Part shown: positions 28,338 through 40,437 of the stretch, piece after piece | Position numbering within the stretch: the first letter of the stretch is position 1 | Layout of the letters: the number at the start of each line of letters is the position of its first letter | Assembly (NCBI RefSeq): GCF_029101545.1 | Contig: NZ_CP118866.1 | Coordinates: forward strand, 310,001 to 374,000 | DNA length: 64,000 nt | Source: Amygdalobacter indicium | GTDB taxonomy: Bacteria > Bacillota > Clostridia > Saccharofermentanales > Fastidiosipilaceae | Direction of reading: 5' to 3' | Notes under the pieces: model-generated | The model's input: the letters and a program-made list of their open reading frames with translations, nothing else | The model's database searches: none | Told to the model about the DNA's origin: nothing | Program-made: the position numbers and the translations under genes

Positions 28338-29432
28338 ATGACAAACACAAGCAAAAACAAAGTCGTTATAATCGGGGCCGGATTCATTGCCGCTACCCAT
28401 TTAACAGCATTACAGGCAGTAGGTTGCCAAATAGCAGCCATCGTCGACCGTAATACTGCCGCAGCCGAAAAACTGGCTGCAGCTTGCCGGCAAAAACCTG
28501 TAATTTGCACGGATTATCGAGAATTACCGGCCGAACTGGAATATGAAGCGGTACACATATGTGTTGCTCCGGCAGCCCATTACGACATAGCAACTTATTT
28601 CCTCAACCGCGGTAAAGCTTTAGTGCTCGAAAAACCTTTAACCTTGGTGCCCGAGGAGGCCCTTAGTTTACAAAAAACGGCAGTTGAGCGGCAATTGCCG
28701 ATTTTAATTTGTTACAATAACCGTTATTATGTGGCCAATAGGCAGATAAGCACAGCATTGCAGGCGAAAAAATGGGGCGAAGTTCTGCTGCTTTATGGAA
28801 CTTACGAACAGAATTTTCATTTGCCGCCTACTCCTTATTCCTGGAGATTCGCGCCGGAAAAAGGCAACTATGAGCGTGCCGTCAGTGAAATAGCATCCCA
28901 TTTAATCGACCTGGTACAATATTGGACAGGAGACAAAGTTAATAAAGTCAGCGCCCGCTTCATTAAAAGGCGCCAAGTCTTATATCGCAGTCCTCAAGGA
29001 ATCTTATTGGATCAGCCGACGCCGACAACTGTCCCGCTCAACATCGGCAACGAAGATATCGCACAAATAAATTTGCAGTTAGCCTCTTCCGCTTTGGTGA
29101 ATTTATTAGTATCGGAAGTCAGCAGCGGCCAAATAAATTCCCTGAATTTAACGGCAATTTGCAGCGCCGGTAGAGTCCACTGGTCCAATCTCAACAGTGC
29201 CTGCATAGACGAATCGGGCAGCAAAGAAATTGACAGCAGTCTGACTATCGGCATGCAGGAAGGAATGAAGGACAGCTATCTTGCCATGTTTCAGAAATTT
29301 TACCCGCTTTCACCGCAGCCGAAACTGACTTCAGAACAATTAAACGCCCTGAACGGAGCTGTAGAAAACGTCCTTATTTGCCGCAAAGCATACGAAAGTA
29401 ATATAGCCGACGGAGCTTATCTGGACCTCTAA
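28338..29432 (+). CDS. Gfo/Idh/MocA family oxidoreductase
   Basis: N-terminal Rossmann fold (VVIIGAGFIAATHLTAL), then EKPLTLVPEEA, the conserved EKP motif with the catalytic Lys, and the alpha/beta C-terminal domain (GTYEQNFHLPPTPYSWRF, ASHLIDLVQYWTG). Family members oxidise or reduce sugars and sugar derivatives with NAD(P). The upstream frame starts with a TTG inside the permease gene; the ATG at 28338 has GGAG and is used. It follows the importer with about 50 bases between, so it may act on an imported nucleoside-derived sugar. Confidence 0.85.
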   Translation: MTNTSKNKVVIIGAGFIAATHLTALQAVGCQIAAIVDRNTAAAEKLAAACRQKPVICTDYRELPAELEYEAVHICVAPAAHYDIATYFLNRGKALVLEKPLTLVPEEALSLQKTAVERQLPILICYNNRYYVANRQISTALQAKKWGEVLLLYGTYEQNFHLPPTPYSWRFAPEKGNYERAVSEIASHLIDLVQYWTGDKVNKVSARFIKRRQVLYRSPQGILLDQPTPTTVPLNIGNEDIAQINLQLASSALVNLLVSEVSSGQINSLNLTAICSAGRVHWSNLNSACIDESGSKEIDSSLTIGMQEGMKDSYLAMFQKFYPLSPQPKLTSEQLNALNGAVENVLICRKAYESNIADGAYLDL

Positions 29433-29488
29433 ACTTAAAATGGCGGCAGTCGATTGGCAACAGGAGGCGGAAGAACAGGAGATAACTT

Positions 29489-30025
29489 ATGAACAGCCGA
29501 GCAGAGTATCTATATCGAGTATTAAATATGAAAATGTTGCCGGAAGAGGGGACATTTTATAGCGAAATAAGCAAATCGGAACAAAAAAATGCCGCCGGTG
29601 AACCGTTATATTCTTTGATGTACGGCTTATATACTGATGTCCCTTGCAGTCAATCCTATTTTCACCAATTGGAACAGGAAGAAATATGGCAATTTTATGA
29701 GGGCGATCCGATAGAATTACACTTGCTGCAAACCGACGGCAGCTATCAAAAAATTATCTTAGGTTCAGAGCCGAGTCTGGGCCAAACCCGCAGTGCGGTA
29801 ATTGCACCTTATACGCATCAGGCAGCAGCATTGCAGGCGGGCGGAAAATATGCCCTATATGCCTGTATGGTTGTGCCTGCCTTTAATTATCGCTGCTTTC
29901 ATTTGAGCAATGCCTCCGAATTACAGGCGAAATATCCGCAAGCGGCGGACGTTATTCGGAAAATGACGGCAGCTGTTCAGGTAAAGTCGGCGCCGGACCT
30001 GAAACTCCCCGGAAATAAGCTCTGA
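29489..30025 (+). CDS. DUF985 (cupin_5) family protein
   Basis: A 178-residue cupin-like protein: LYSLMYGLYTDVPCSQSYFHQL, EEIWQFYEGDPIELHLL and VVPAFNYRCFHLSNASEL match the DUF985/cupin_5 family, whose members resemble sugar-binding isomerases or epimerases. The metal-binding residues of classical cupins are partly present (the Glu-Glu-x-Trp and the last His). RBS CAGGAG is seven bases upstream. Last gene of the salvage locus; the role could be epimerisation or binding of a sugar, but this is inference. Confidence 0.75.
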   Translation: MNSRAEYLYRVLNMKMLPEEGTFYSEISKSEQKNAAGEPLYSLMYGLYTDVPCSQSYFHQLEQEEIWQFYEGDPIELHLLQTDGSYQKIILGSEPSLGQTRSAVIAPYTHQAAALQAGGKYALYACMVVPAFNYRCFHLSNASELQAKYPQAADVIRKMTAAVQVKSAPDLKLPGNKL

Positions 30026-30065
30026 ATTACAAGATAAAAGCACATTGGAATTGAGCCGGAAAATA

Positions 30066-30093
30066 TTGCAAATATAGTGCAATATGCTAATAT
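30066..30093 (+). promoter_or_regulatory. promoter of the folate transporter transcript
   Basis: TTGCAA at 30066-30071, 16 bases, TAATAT at 30088-30093. The start point at about 30100 coincides with the first base of the riboswitch aptamer. Confidence 0.55.
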
Positions 30094-30098
30094 AAGTG

Positions 30099-30200
30099 GC
30101 AGCAGTGTAGATTGTTTGCGTTAAGTGGTTAAGCAATGAACGTTTGCTTAACACGAAGAAGGTCATATACTTTCGCGGTAAATAATTGCGTTCCTGTTCA
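30099..30200 (+). promoter_or_regulatory. tetrahydrofolate (THF) riboswitch
   Basis: Sequence and folding match the THF-I class. Conserved blocks in order: GTAGAT, GCGTTAAGTG (30118-30127), a long P3 hairpin (GTTAAGCAA/TTTGCTTAAC), ACGAAG, CGCGGTAAAT and AATTGC. P2 pairs ATTGTTT with AAATAAT across a conserved GCG/CGC. P3 has nine or ten pairs plus the GTG/CAC closing. The riboswitch starts at the predicted transcription start and lies 80 bases before the ribosome-binding site of a FolT-like transporter, the expected genetic context. Confidence 0.88.
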
Positions 30201-30258
30201 AATTTTTGTAAGCCATTTTAAGCAGAAGCTTTCATGTTTACTTGCTCTATTTGAACAG
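30194..30258 (+). promoter_or_regulatory. expression platform hairpin overlapping riboswitch P1
   Basis: Perfect 10-base inverted repeat CTGTTCAAAT (30194-30203) and ATTTGAACAG (30249-30258). The left arm includes the bases CTGTT that close P1 of the riboswitch, so the two structures exclude each other. The hairpin ends six bases before AAAGGAGG. No U-tract follows, so translational control or mRNA stability is more likely than termination. Confidence 0.6.
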
Positions 30259-30279
30259 TTAAACAAAGGAGGTTTCTCA

Positions 30280-31248
30280 ATGAACAAAAACAACTGTGTT
30301 CCTGCCCGGCTGCGTCTTTTTCTTTGGCTGCTTTGCAGTGAATTACTAATCATTTACAGTCTTGCTTCAACTAACACTACCAATATGTATACGCGCTTGA
30401 TTCTGCCTTTACTGGGGATCATCATGTTGAGCTTAAAAGTAAAACCGTTTGCAGCCGGTATCCTGGCGGCCTTCGGTACAAGTTGCGGGCTTGCAATTCT
30501 GCACTATTTTCCTTTATATCCTCAAGTCGCGCCCAAAGCCCGAATTGCTTTTCAACAGGCCGTCGGCAATTACCGGGAAACAATGTTGAACTATTCCTAT
30601 CTGTGGGTATTGGCGGCCGCTGTCATTGCCTATTTTTGCGCCGACTTTTATTGTCGTGAAAAATCTGCGCTTGACCGGAAACCGGCGACGTCAGCCGGGC
30701 AGCCGACAGCAAAAGCAAAATTCAGTGCGGTTGAATTGAGTGCCATGGCGATTTTTATCGCTTTCGGTGTTATCGTCACAAGTGTGCGAATCGGCTTTTT
30801 CAGCTTCGGCGGTTTGCCGATAATTCTGGCCGGTTTAACTTTGGGACCCGTATACGGCTTTTTAGTCGGGGGATTAACCGATCTTGCAGCCTTCATCGTT
30901 CGTCCCGGCGGCCAATTTAATCCCATCTTCACACTGACTTCAGCTTTAACCGGATTTTTGCCGATATTTTTCCTGCAAATATTACAGCGAAAAAAAACAA
31001 AGTTTGATTTTCAACATATAAACTATTGGCAACTCTTATTAGTAATTGCTGTAACCCAATGCTTAACCAGTGTTCTTATTGCTTCTGCAGTTATGACCTT
31101 TTTATACGGCCACGGTTTCTGGTATTACATCGTGCGCCAGGGAAGCCTCCAATGCTTTAACGTGCCGTTATATGCTTATCTGAGCTTAGGCATTCTACAA
31201 AGCGTTAATTTGCAAACGATAAGAACGAAAATGAAGTTGCGAAATTAA
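30280..31248 (+). CDS. FolT-like ECF transporter S component with long N-terminal membrane extension
   Basis: The C-terminal part (about 150-320) is a folate-family S component: FSAVELSAMAIFIAFGVIV, LAGLTLGPVYGFLVGGLTDL and RPGGQFNPIFTLTSALTG. It would bind folate and use a shared EcfAA'T module. The N-terminal 130 residues add about four hydrophobic helices and a hydrophilic linker, which S components of about 170-190 residues usually lack. Start ATG 30280 has a perfect AAAGGAGG at 30265-30272; the upstream frame to 30136 runs through the riboswitch. Regulated by the THF riboswitch. Confidence 0.85.
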   Translation: MNKNNCVPARLRLFLWLLCSELLIIYSLASTNTTNMYTRLILPLLGIIMLSLKVKPFAAGILAAFGTSCGLAILHYFPLYPQVAPKARIAFQQAVGNYRETMLNYSYLWVLAAAVIAYFCADFYCREKSALDRKPATSAGQPTAKAKFSAVELSAMAIFIAFGVIVTSVRIGFFSFGGLPIILAGLTLGPVYGFLVGGLTDLAAFIVRPGGQFNPIFTLTSALTGFLPIFFLQILQRKKTKFDFQHINYWQLLLVIAVTQCLTSVLIASAVMTFLYGHGFWYYIVRQGSLQCFNVPLYAYLSLGILQSVNLQTIRTKMKLRN

Positions 31249-31304
31249 AACGGACTAAATATCGAACTGCAAAACGCAAAAATAACTATACCGCCAAAGC
31301 TTAT

Positions 31305-31338
31305 CGCCCACCGCTAAAGTGCAGTGGGCGTTTTATTT
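31305..31338 (+). terminator. terminator after the folate transporter
   Basis: Perfect seven-base stem CGCCCAC/GTGGGCG with a 12-base loop and TTTTATTT tail. Confidence 0.8.
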
Positions 31339-31471
31339 ACCTCACTGTCGCCGTGTTTGCGGAAATATGGAATAAAATTCGTTTTTGAATTTTTGAAAAA
31401 AATTACGGCAGCAAATTGAGCGAAAAAGAATTATGCTTAGGAAAAAGCAGAAAGCTGTAAAGGAGAAAGTG

Positions 31472-32362
31472 ATGCTCAAACATAAGAAAAATTTGATTTT
31501 CGCCCCGCTGCTTTGCGTATTAGGCCTGTTGGCAAGCTTTTTTTACCAAGGAAACGGTGCGGACAGAAGCGACGGCAATATACCTATATCAACAACCAAA
31601 CAGGCAACAACCCAACCTTCGGAGCAACCTTCCGAAAGGCCGGCGTTTTATAGTGAAGAAACGTATTATATCCCGGAATATAACGGCAAAATTTCTGTAA
31701 CCGTCAATAACAACGAGCCGAACTTTGCCGAATTGCAAAAACCTTTGAAAGCTTATTACGTTTTCCAAGATTTGGATTACTTGGGGCGAGTAGGACAGGC
31801 GAATGCCTTATTGGGCAAAGAAACATTACCGGTCGCCAAACGAACTTCCATAAAACAGGTCATACCGAGCGGTTGGCACCAAAATCTTTACAGCTTTATT
31901 GAACAACAGGCCCTGTATGCCCGCTGCCATCTGATTGCCCACCAATTGTGCGGAGAAAATGCCAATGCGGAGAACTTGATGACAGGAACGCATATGTTCA
32001 ATAACGAAGGCATGCTGCCGTATGAAAATATAGTTAAAGATTACATCAAGAGAACCGGAAATCACGTGCAATATCGTGTCACACCGTATTACGGTTATTT
32101 CGATTTCAACAGTGAAAATTTATTGGCGGACGGAGTGCAAATGGAGGCCGAATCGGTGGAAGATAACGGTAAAGGCGTGAAATATAATGTGTTTGTTTAT
32201 AACGTCCAACCGGGAGTAGCAATTAACTATCATACCGGTGAGAATACGATCGATGCTCTCGGTAAAACTATGGGTAAAATGCTGCCGATGAGTAGAAATA
32301 CAAAAGAAAAGAAACATAAGGCGCCGAAAAAGCTTGCCAAGCGGGGAAATAAATCAAAATAA
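31472..32362 (+). CDS. DNA/RNA non-specific endonuclease, DNA-entry nuclease type
   Basis: Secreted or surface-anchored nuclease: a signal/anchor segment (LIFAPLLCVLGLLASFFYQG) followed by a Thr/Gln/Ser-rich stretch and a ββα-metal nuclease domain. Motifs YARCHLIAHQLCGENAN with the catalytic His, NLMTGTHMFNNEGMLPYE and RTGNHVQYRVTPYY match firmicute DNA-entry nucleases (EndA/NucA2-like). The tail is very basic. The ATG at 31472 has AAAGGAG; an ATG at 31433 lacks one. It may digest extracellular DNA or serve uptake. Confidence 0.88.
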   Translation: MLKHKKNLIFAPLLCVLGLLASFFYQGNGADRSDGNIPISTTKQATTQPSEQPSERPAFYSEETYYIPEYNGKISVTVNNNEPNFAELQKPLKAYYVFQDLDYLGRVGQANALLGKETLPVAKRTSIKQVIPSGWHQNLYSFIEQQALYARCHLIAHQLCGENANAENLMTGTHMFNNEGMLPYENIVKDYIKRTGNHVQYRVTPYYGYFDFNSENLLADGVQMEAESVEDNGKGVKYNVFVYNVQPGVAINYHTGENTIDALGKTMGKMLPMSRNTKEKKHKAPKKLAKRGNKSK

Positions 32363-32632
32363 AAAACAAGAGCGAGAAAACGTAGATTTACCCCTTAATT
32401 TCGGAGAATAGTATGCATTATAAACACACGAAGCAAAGCAGCGGAAAAAGAAAGTAAGGAAAAAGGGGTAAAAAACGTTGTCTCAAGGGGGATGCGCATG
32501 GTATTATAGCAAAGCACCTCAGGTGAGGGGCACTGAACCTTGAAAATTGAACAGTGACGCAAGTGAATGGATTTCCGTCGAAAAGACGGAGTTAAAAATA
32601 AGTAAATAAGAGCCAAAGGGCTCTCAATGAGT
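32363..32632 (+). promoter_or_regulatory. rRNA operon leader and promoter
   Basis: A promoter TTGTCT (32478-32483) - 18 bases - TATTAT (32502-32507) lies 125 bases before the 16S gene. Downstream are a boxA-like CTTGAAAATTGAACA at 32539-32553, a small hairpin TCCGTC/GACGGA and GAGCC/GGCTC, probably part of the antitermination and processing leader. A second AT-rich element TTATAAAC near 32419 could be another -10. No gene is present in this stretch. Confidence 0.55.
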
Positions 32633-34180
<1,548 letters not shown>

Positions 34181-34286
34181 CATGTCGATTCAACACGGAA
34201 TCGGCAGAGTTTGGTCGATCTGATAATAAATCAGACGTTACATTCACGAAAGCACTGTTCAATCTTCAGGGTTTAGGCCTTGACGT

Positions 34287-34359
34287 GGGGGCATAGCTCA
34301 GCTGGGAGAGCGCCTGCCTTGCAAGCAGGAGGTCAGGAGTTCGATCCTCCTTGTCTCCA
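34287..34359 (+). tRNA. tRNA-Ala (TGC)
   Basis: Cloverleaf with acceptor GGGGGCA/TGTCTCC including the G3-U70 identity pair, anticodon loop CTTGCAA (anticodon TGC) on a CCTGC/GCAGG stem, T-loop TTCGATC. The discriminator base is A and CCA is not encoded. It lies in the 16S-23S spacer; no tRNA-Ile accompanies it. Confidence 0.97.
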
Positions 34360-34548
34360 TGTACTATAAAGTACCTGAGAAGTTGTTTTATACAACAGAA
34401 GCACCTTGACAACTACATAGAGAAGACAAAGTAAACAACAAAAGAAGACAAATAAGGTCTTGCATTGAAAGTAAAGAAACTGGAACTGCAAGTCGAAGGA
34501 GTCATCTATTTGAGATTTACGACGAGAACCAAAATAAAAAAATAATAA

Positions 34549-37447
<2,899 letters not shown>

Positions 37448-37542
37448 ACAATTTCAACTCAAGTAAATCATAGATGAACTTGGACTGAAGTTTCAGAGTG
37501 CTTTGAGCTCTATGTAGTTTTGAGGGTGTTTCACCCTTACCA

Positions 37543-37660
<118 letters not shown>

Positions 37661-37708
37661 TTTTATTAAGATTAATTTTATGTTATAATAAGCACATTCA
37701 GTGCTTAT

Positions 37709-37780
37709 GCCTGGTTAGCTCAATGGTAGAGCATTCGGCTGTTAACCGAAGGGTTGAGGGTTCGAGCCCCCCACCAGGCG
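37709..37780 (+). tRNA. tRNA-Asn (GTT)
   Basis: Acceptor GCCTGGT/ACCAGGC is a perfect seven-base stem, anticodon loop CTGTTAA gives anticodon GTT on TTCGG/CCGAA, D-arm GCTC/GAGC. Discriminator is G. The T stem GAGGG/CCCCC has one A-C mismatch (37757 against 37771), which is unusual but does not break the fold. Confidence 0.95.
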
Positions 37781-37783
37781 CTT

Positions 37784-37811
37784 AAGGAGTTCTTCGGAAC
37801 TCCTTTTTTTT
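37784..37811 (+). terminator. terminator of the rRNA operon
   Basis: Perfect nine-base stem AAGGAGTTC/GAACTCCTT with the stable TTCG tetraloop, followed by a T tract. It ends the transcript after tRNA-Asn. Confidence 0.92.
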
Positions 37812-37871
37812 ATTGCTTATTATCGGAGATTTTGGCATAATGATGATAACTAAACTTTAGGAGTGTTTTTT

Positions 37872-38951
37872 ATGCGGCGTTTAGGTGTATCTATTTATCC
37901 TGAAAAATCCACAAAGGATGAGATTTTTGCTTATTTGACGGAGGCGGCTAAGATCGGAGCTTCACGTATTTTTTCCTGTTTGTTGTCCGTTCCGCATGAT
38001 CCGGCTTTGATTAAAGCTGATTTTATTGCGATTCACGATTTTGCTCATAAATTGGGTTATGAGATTATTTTGGACGTTAATCCGGCAGTTTTTCAAAAGT
38101 TGGGTATCAGTTACAATGATTTAAGTTTTTTTAAAGATATTCATGCTGACGGTATTCGCTTGGATCAGGGATTCGGCGGCTTTCAAGAGGCGATGATGAC
38201 TTTTAATCCTTTTAATCTGAAAATTGAGCTTAATCTCAGTAATTGTACCCATATGTTGGAGACTATTATGGATTATCAGCCGGATCGTTCCAATTTGTTG
38301 GCTTGTCATAATTTTTATCCGCATAAGTTCAGCGGTTTAACGGTCGATTTTTTGAATCGCTGTACGAATGTTGCGGCTGAATACGGATTGCGTACGGCGG
38401 CTTTTATTTCTTGTGCTGACGGTTTCGGACCGTGGCCGACGCGTGAAGGCTTGCCGACTTTGGAGATTCATCGTAATTTGCCGATTCAAGTTCAGGCAAA
38501 ACATTTTGTGGCTTTGGGTAATATTGATGATATTATTATTTCCAATTGCTATCCGACGGCAGCCGAGCTTAAGGCTTTGGCACAGGTTAATTTGCGCCAG
38601 GTTAATTTCAGTTTTAAACCTGTTCCTCAACTGCCGGATTTGGAGCGGTCTATTGTCTTGGATGAGTTGCACTTTAAGCGCGGCGATGTTCCGGCGCATA
38701 TGATTCGTTCTTCTGTAAGTCGGATTAAGTATGCCGATCGCAATTTCCCTTTGTTCAATGCGCCTGATGTTCTTAAGCGCGGTGATGTCGTGATAGAAAG
38801 CAGTTTGTATGATACTTATGCCGGTGAATTGCAGGTGGTGTTGCAGGATATGCCCAATAGTGGTTGTAGTAACGTCGTCGGGCAGGTGGCGCCGGAAGAA
38901 ATGTTTATTGCCGATATTTTAAAGCCTTGGCAAAAATTCAGCTTTATTTAA
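37872..38951 (+). CDS. MupG/DUF871 family TIM-barrel protein
   Basis: N-terminal TIM barrel followed by a small beta-barrel domain in the order of the DUF871 family; the start MRRLGVSIYPEKSTKDEIF is characteristic. Named members are 6-phospho-N-acetylmuramidases (MupG), which cleave MurNAc-6-P from GlcNAc in wall-sugar recycling; others are uncharacterised. No PTS or murQ genes are nearby, so the assignment to MupG function is by family only. Length 359, normal. The ATG at 37872 follows TTAGGAG; GTG 37863 has none. Confidence 0.8.
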   Translation: MRRLGVSIYPEKSTKDEIFAYLTEAAKIGASRIFSCLLSVPHDPALIKADFIAIHDFAHKLGYEIILDVNPAVFQKLGISYNDLSFFKDIHADGIRLDQGFGGFQEAMMTFNPFNLKIELNLSNCTHMLETIMDYQPDRSNLLACHNFYPHKFSGLTVDFLNRCTNVAAEYGLRTAAFISCADGFGPWPTREGLPTLEIHRNLPIQVQAKHFVALGNIDDIIISNCYPTAAELKALAQVNLRQVNFSFKPVPQLPDLERSIVLDELHFKRGDVPAHMIRSSVSRIKYADRNFPLFNAPDVLKRGDVVIESSLYDTYAGELQVVLQDMPNSGCSNVVGQVAPEEMFIADILKPWQKFSFI

Positions 38952-38977
38952 TTAGTGTTTAAGTTTGTTAAATACAT

Positions 38978-39003
38978 GAGCGGTGGTTAGGTGGCCACCG
39001 CTC
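38978..39003. terminator. bidirectional terminator-like hairpin
   Basis: Perfect nine-base stem GAGCGGTGG/CCACCGCTC with an eight-base loop, between the convergent ends of the MupG-like gene and the hypothetical gene. The flanks are T-rich on the plus side (TAAACTTTT) and moderately so on the other. Confidence 0.6.
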
Positions 39004-39010
39004 TAAACTT

Positions 39011-39580
39011 TTAGTTCTGATTTTTATTATCCTTGAATTTCAGCTCTATCTGTAGGTGATAGTTGGCGTGACGTTCTGCTTCGGGTTTATTTCGTTGAGA
39101 AATGTTGTAATAGTAAAAATGCAAGACTGTGTCTTTAGTTTTGGCCAGATTTATCTTATATATAAGTACACCGGGACTTCCTCCGTCACGTACTTTATCA
39201 ACAGGTACGGAAAAACGTTCTTTTCTATATTCAAATGATTTAACATCAACCAGTTCATTTGAAAATTTCCAAAAATAAAACATACTGTCAGGCAAAATAA
39301 TTTCCCAATCTGTGCGTGCAGTATCTGTATGCACGGTTAGAGTTTCATTAACAGTTTTCAGGTTTTTAGGGCATAATCGGGCGTTAGTATCAGGATTGTT
39401 AAAAATAGGCAACTCATATGTTTGGCCATTGATTAACAATATTCCCTGCTTAGGATAATAATTATTACAAGGGAAGTTGCGCCAAGTTAGTTCTTCCTTA
39501 GGTCCCAAGAATTTATATAGCAGGAAAATTCCTATAAGTAGAAGGCAAATATATCCTAAAATTCGCTTGTTCCTATCCAT
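39011..39580 (-). CDS. membrane-anchored protein of unknown function, paralogue A
   Basis: A 189-residue protein with one N-terminal transmembrane helix (ILGYICLLLIGIFLLYKFL) and an outside domain of about 160 residues rich in Tyr, Asn and Lys. Recognisable blocks shared with its neighbour: LTWRNFPC, ILLINGQTYELPIF, LCPKNL, NETLTV and a C-terminal HFYYYNISQRNKPEAERHAN. No known domain. Start has AAGGAG ten bases upstream. Arranged as a tandem duplicate with the next gene; see the findings for the near-identical 3' end. Confidence 0.55.
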   Translation of the reverse strand: MDRNKRILGYICLLLIGIFLLYKFLGPKEELTWRNFPCNNYYPKQGILLINGQTYELPIFNNPDTNARLCPKNLKTVNETLTVHTDTARTDWEIILPDSMFYFWKFSNELVDVKSFEYRKERFSVPVDKVRDGGSPGVLIYKINLAKTKDTVLHFYYYNISQRNKPEAERHANYHLQIELKFKDNKNQN

Positions 39581-39632
39581 GACATCTCATCTCCTTCAAG
39601 TACATATGTGAAAATCCCATTGGAATTAAGTG

Positions 39633-40271
39633 TTACACTTTTACTTTTCCATCCTTGAATTTCAGCTCTATCTGTAGGTGATAGTTGGCGTGACGCTCTG
39701 CTTCGGGCTTTTTATATTGAGAAATGTTGTAATAGTAAAAATGCAAGACGGTATCTTTAGGTTCTGTTAAGTTTATGTTGTAAACAAGTACGCAGGGCTT
39801 AGCGCCTATAACCTTCTCTTTACGCTTAAGAAGAATTTCTTTTTTTATAAGGTATTCTCTTTTTATATCATAGTGCCTGGATACGTTTTTCTGTTTGGGA
39901 AATTCCCAATAGAAAACAATAGAAGAATCAGGCAAAACAATTTCCCATTCATAATCGGCAGAAGCGGAATTAACAACAATTGTTTCATTAAATGTGTTTA
40001 AATTTTTTGGACATAAGTGTACCGGTAAGTTCGGATTTTTAAATATCGGCAAATCGTACTTTTTTCCGTTAATTAATATTACGCTGTGTTTAGGATAGCC
40101 GGTGTCGTCATAGCAAGGGTAATCTCGCCAAGTTAATAAACTATTAGCGGGAGGGATGAACTTATATAGCAAGGAAAGGCTTATAATCAGTACAGCGAAA
40201 CCGGCTAAAATTCGAACGTTCCTATCCATAGATAGCTTAGATAAATTGTGTATTATGCTGAACTTTCTCAT
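39633..40271 (-). CDS. membrane-anchored protein of unknown function, paralogue B
   Basis: The 212-residue sister of the gene 53 bases downstream, with the same topology (N-terminal helix about residues 21-38) and the same blocks (LTWRDYPC, VILINGKKYDLPIF, HLCPKNLNTFNETIVV, HFYYYNISQYKKPEAERHAN). Residues around 120-150 differ by an insertion of basic residues. AAGGAGG precedes the start codon. Two cysteines in the outside domain are shared between the copies (DYPC and LCPKNL) and could form a disulfide. Function not assignable. Confidence 0.6.
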   Translation of the reverse strand: MRKFSIIHNLSKLSMDRNVRILAGFAVLIISLSLLYKFIPPANSLLTWRDYPCYDDTGYPKHSVILINGKKYDLPIFKNPNLPVHLCPKNLNTFNETIVVNSASADYEWEIVLPDSSIVFYWEFPKQKNVSRHYDIKREYLIKKEILLKRKEKVIGAKPCVLVYNINLTEPKDTVLHFYYYNISQYKKPEAERHANYHLQIELKFKDGKVKV

Positions 40272-40369
40272 CCATAAGCCTCCTTAATTAAAATTGCTTT
40301 TATCTTATCATTAGAGCTGCATAGGAAACAAGCCGATGTTTAGGAGGTACTTGCTTTTCTCTATTTTTA

Positions 40370-40392
40370 CCAAATTTCAAATAATAATTTGG
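40370..40392 (-). terminator. AT-rich terminator after potD
   Basis: On the minus strand CCAAAT/ATTTGG with an 11-base loop, followed by TAAAAATAG. A weak candidate for the end of the pot operon. Confidence 0.3.
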
Positions 40393-40437
40393 ACACTTTG
40401 CATAAGATAGGGAGGGATATGTATGGAGGAAGCGAAA

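Noticed and set aside
30136..30279. Upstream extension of the folate transporter frame
   Set aside because: It runs through the THF riboswitch and its hairpin; the ATG at 30280 has a perfect ribosome-binding site.
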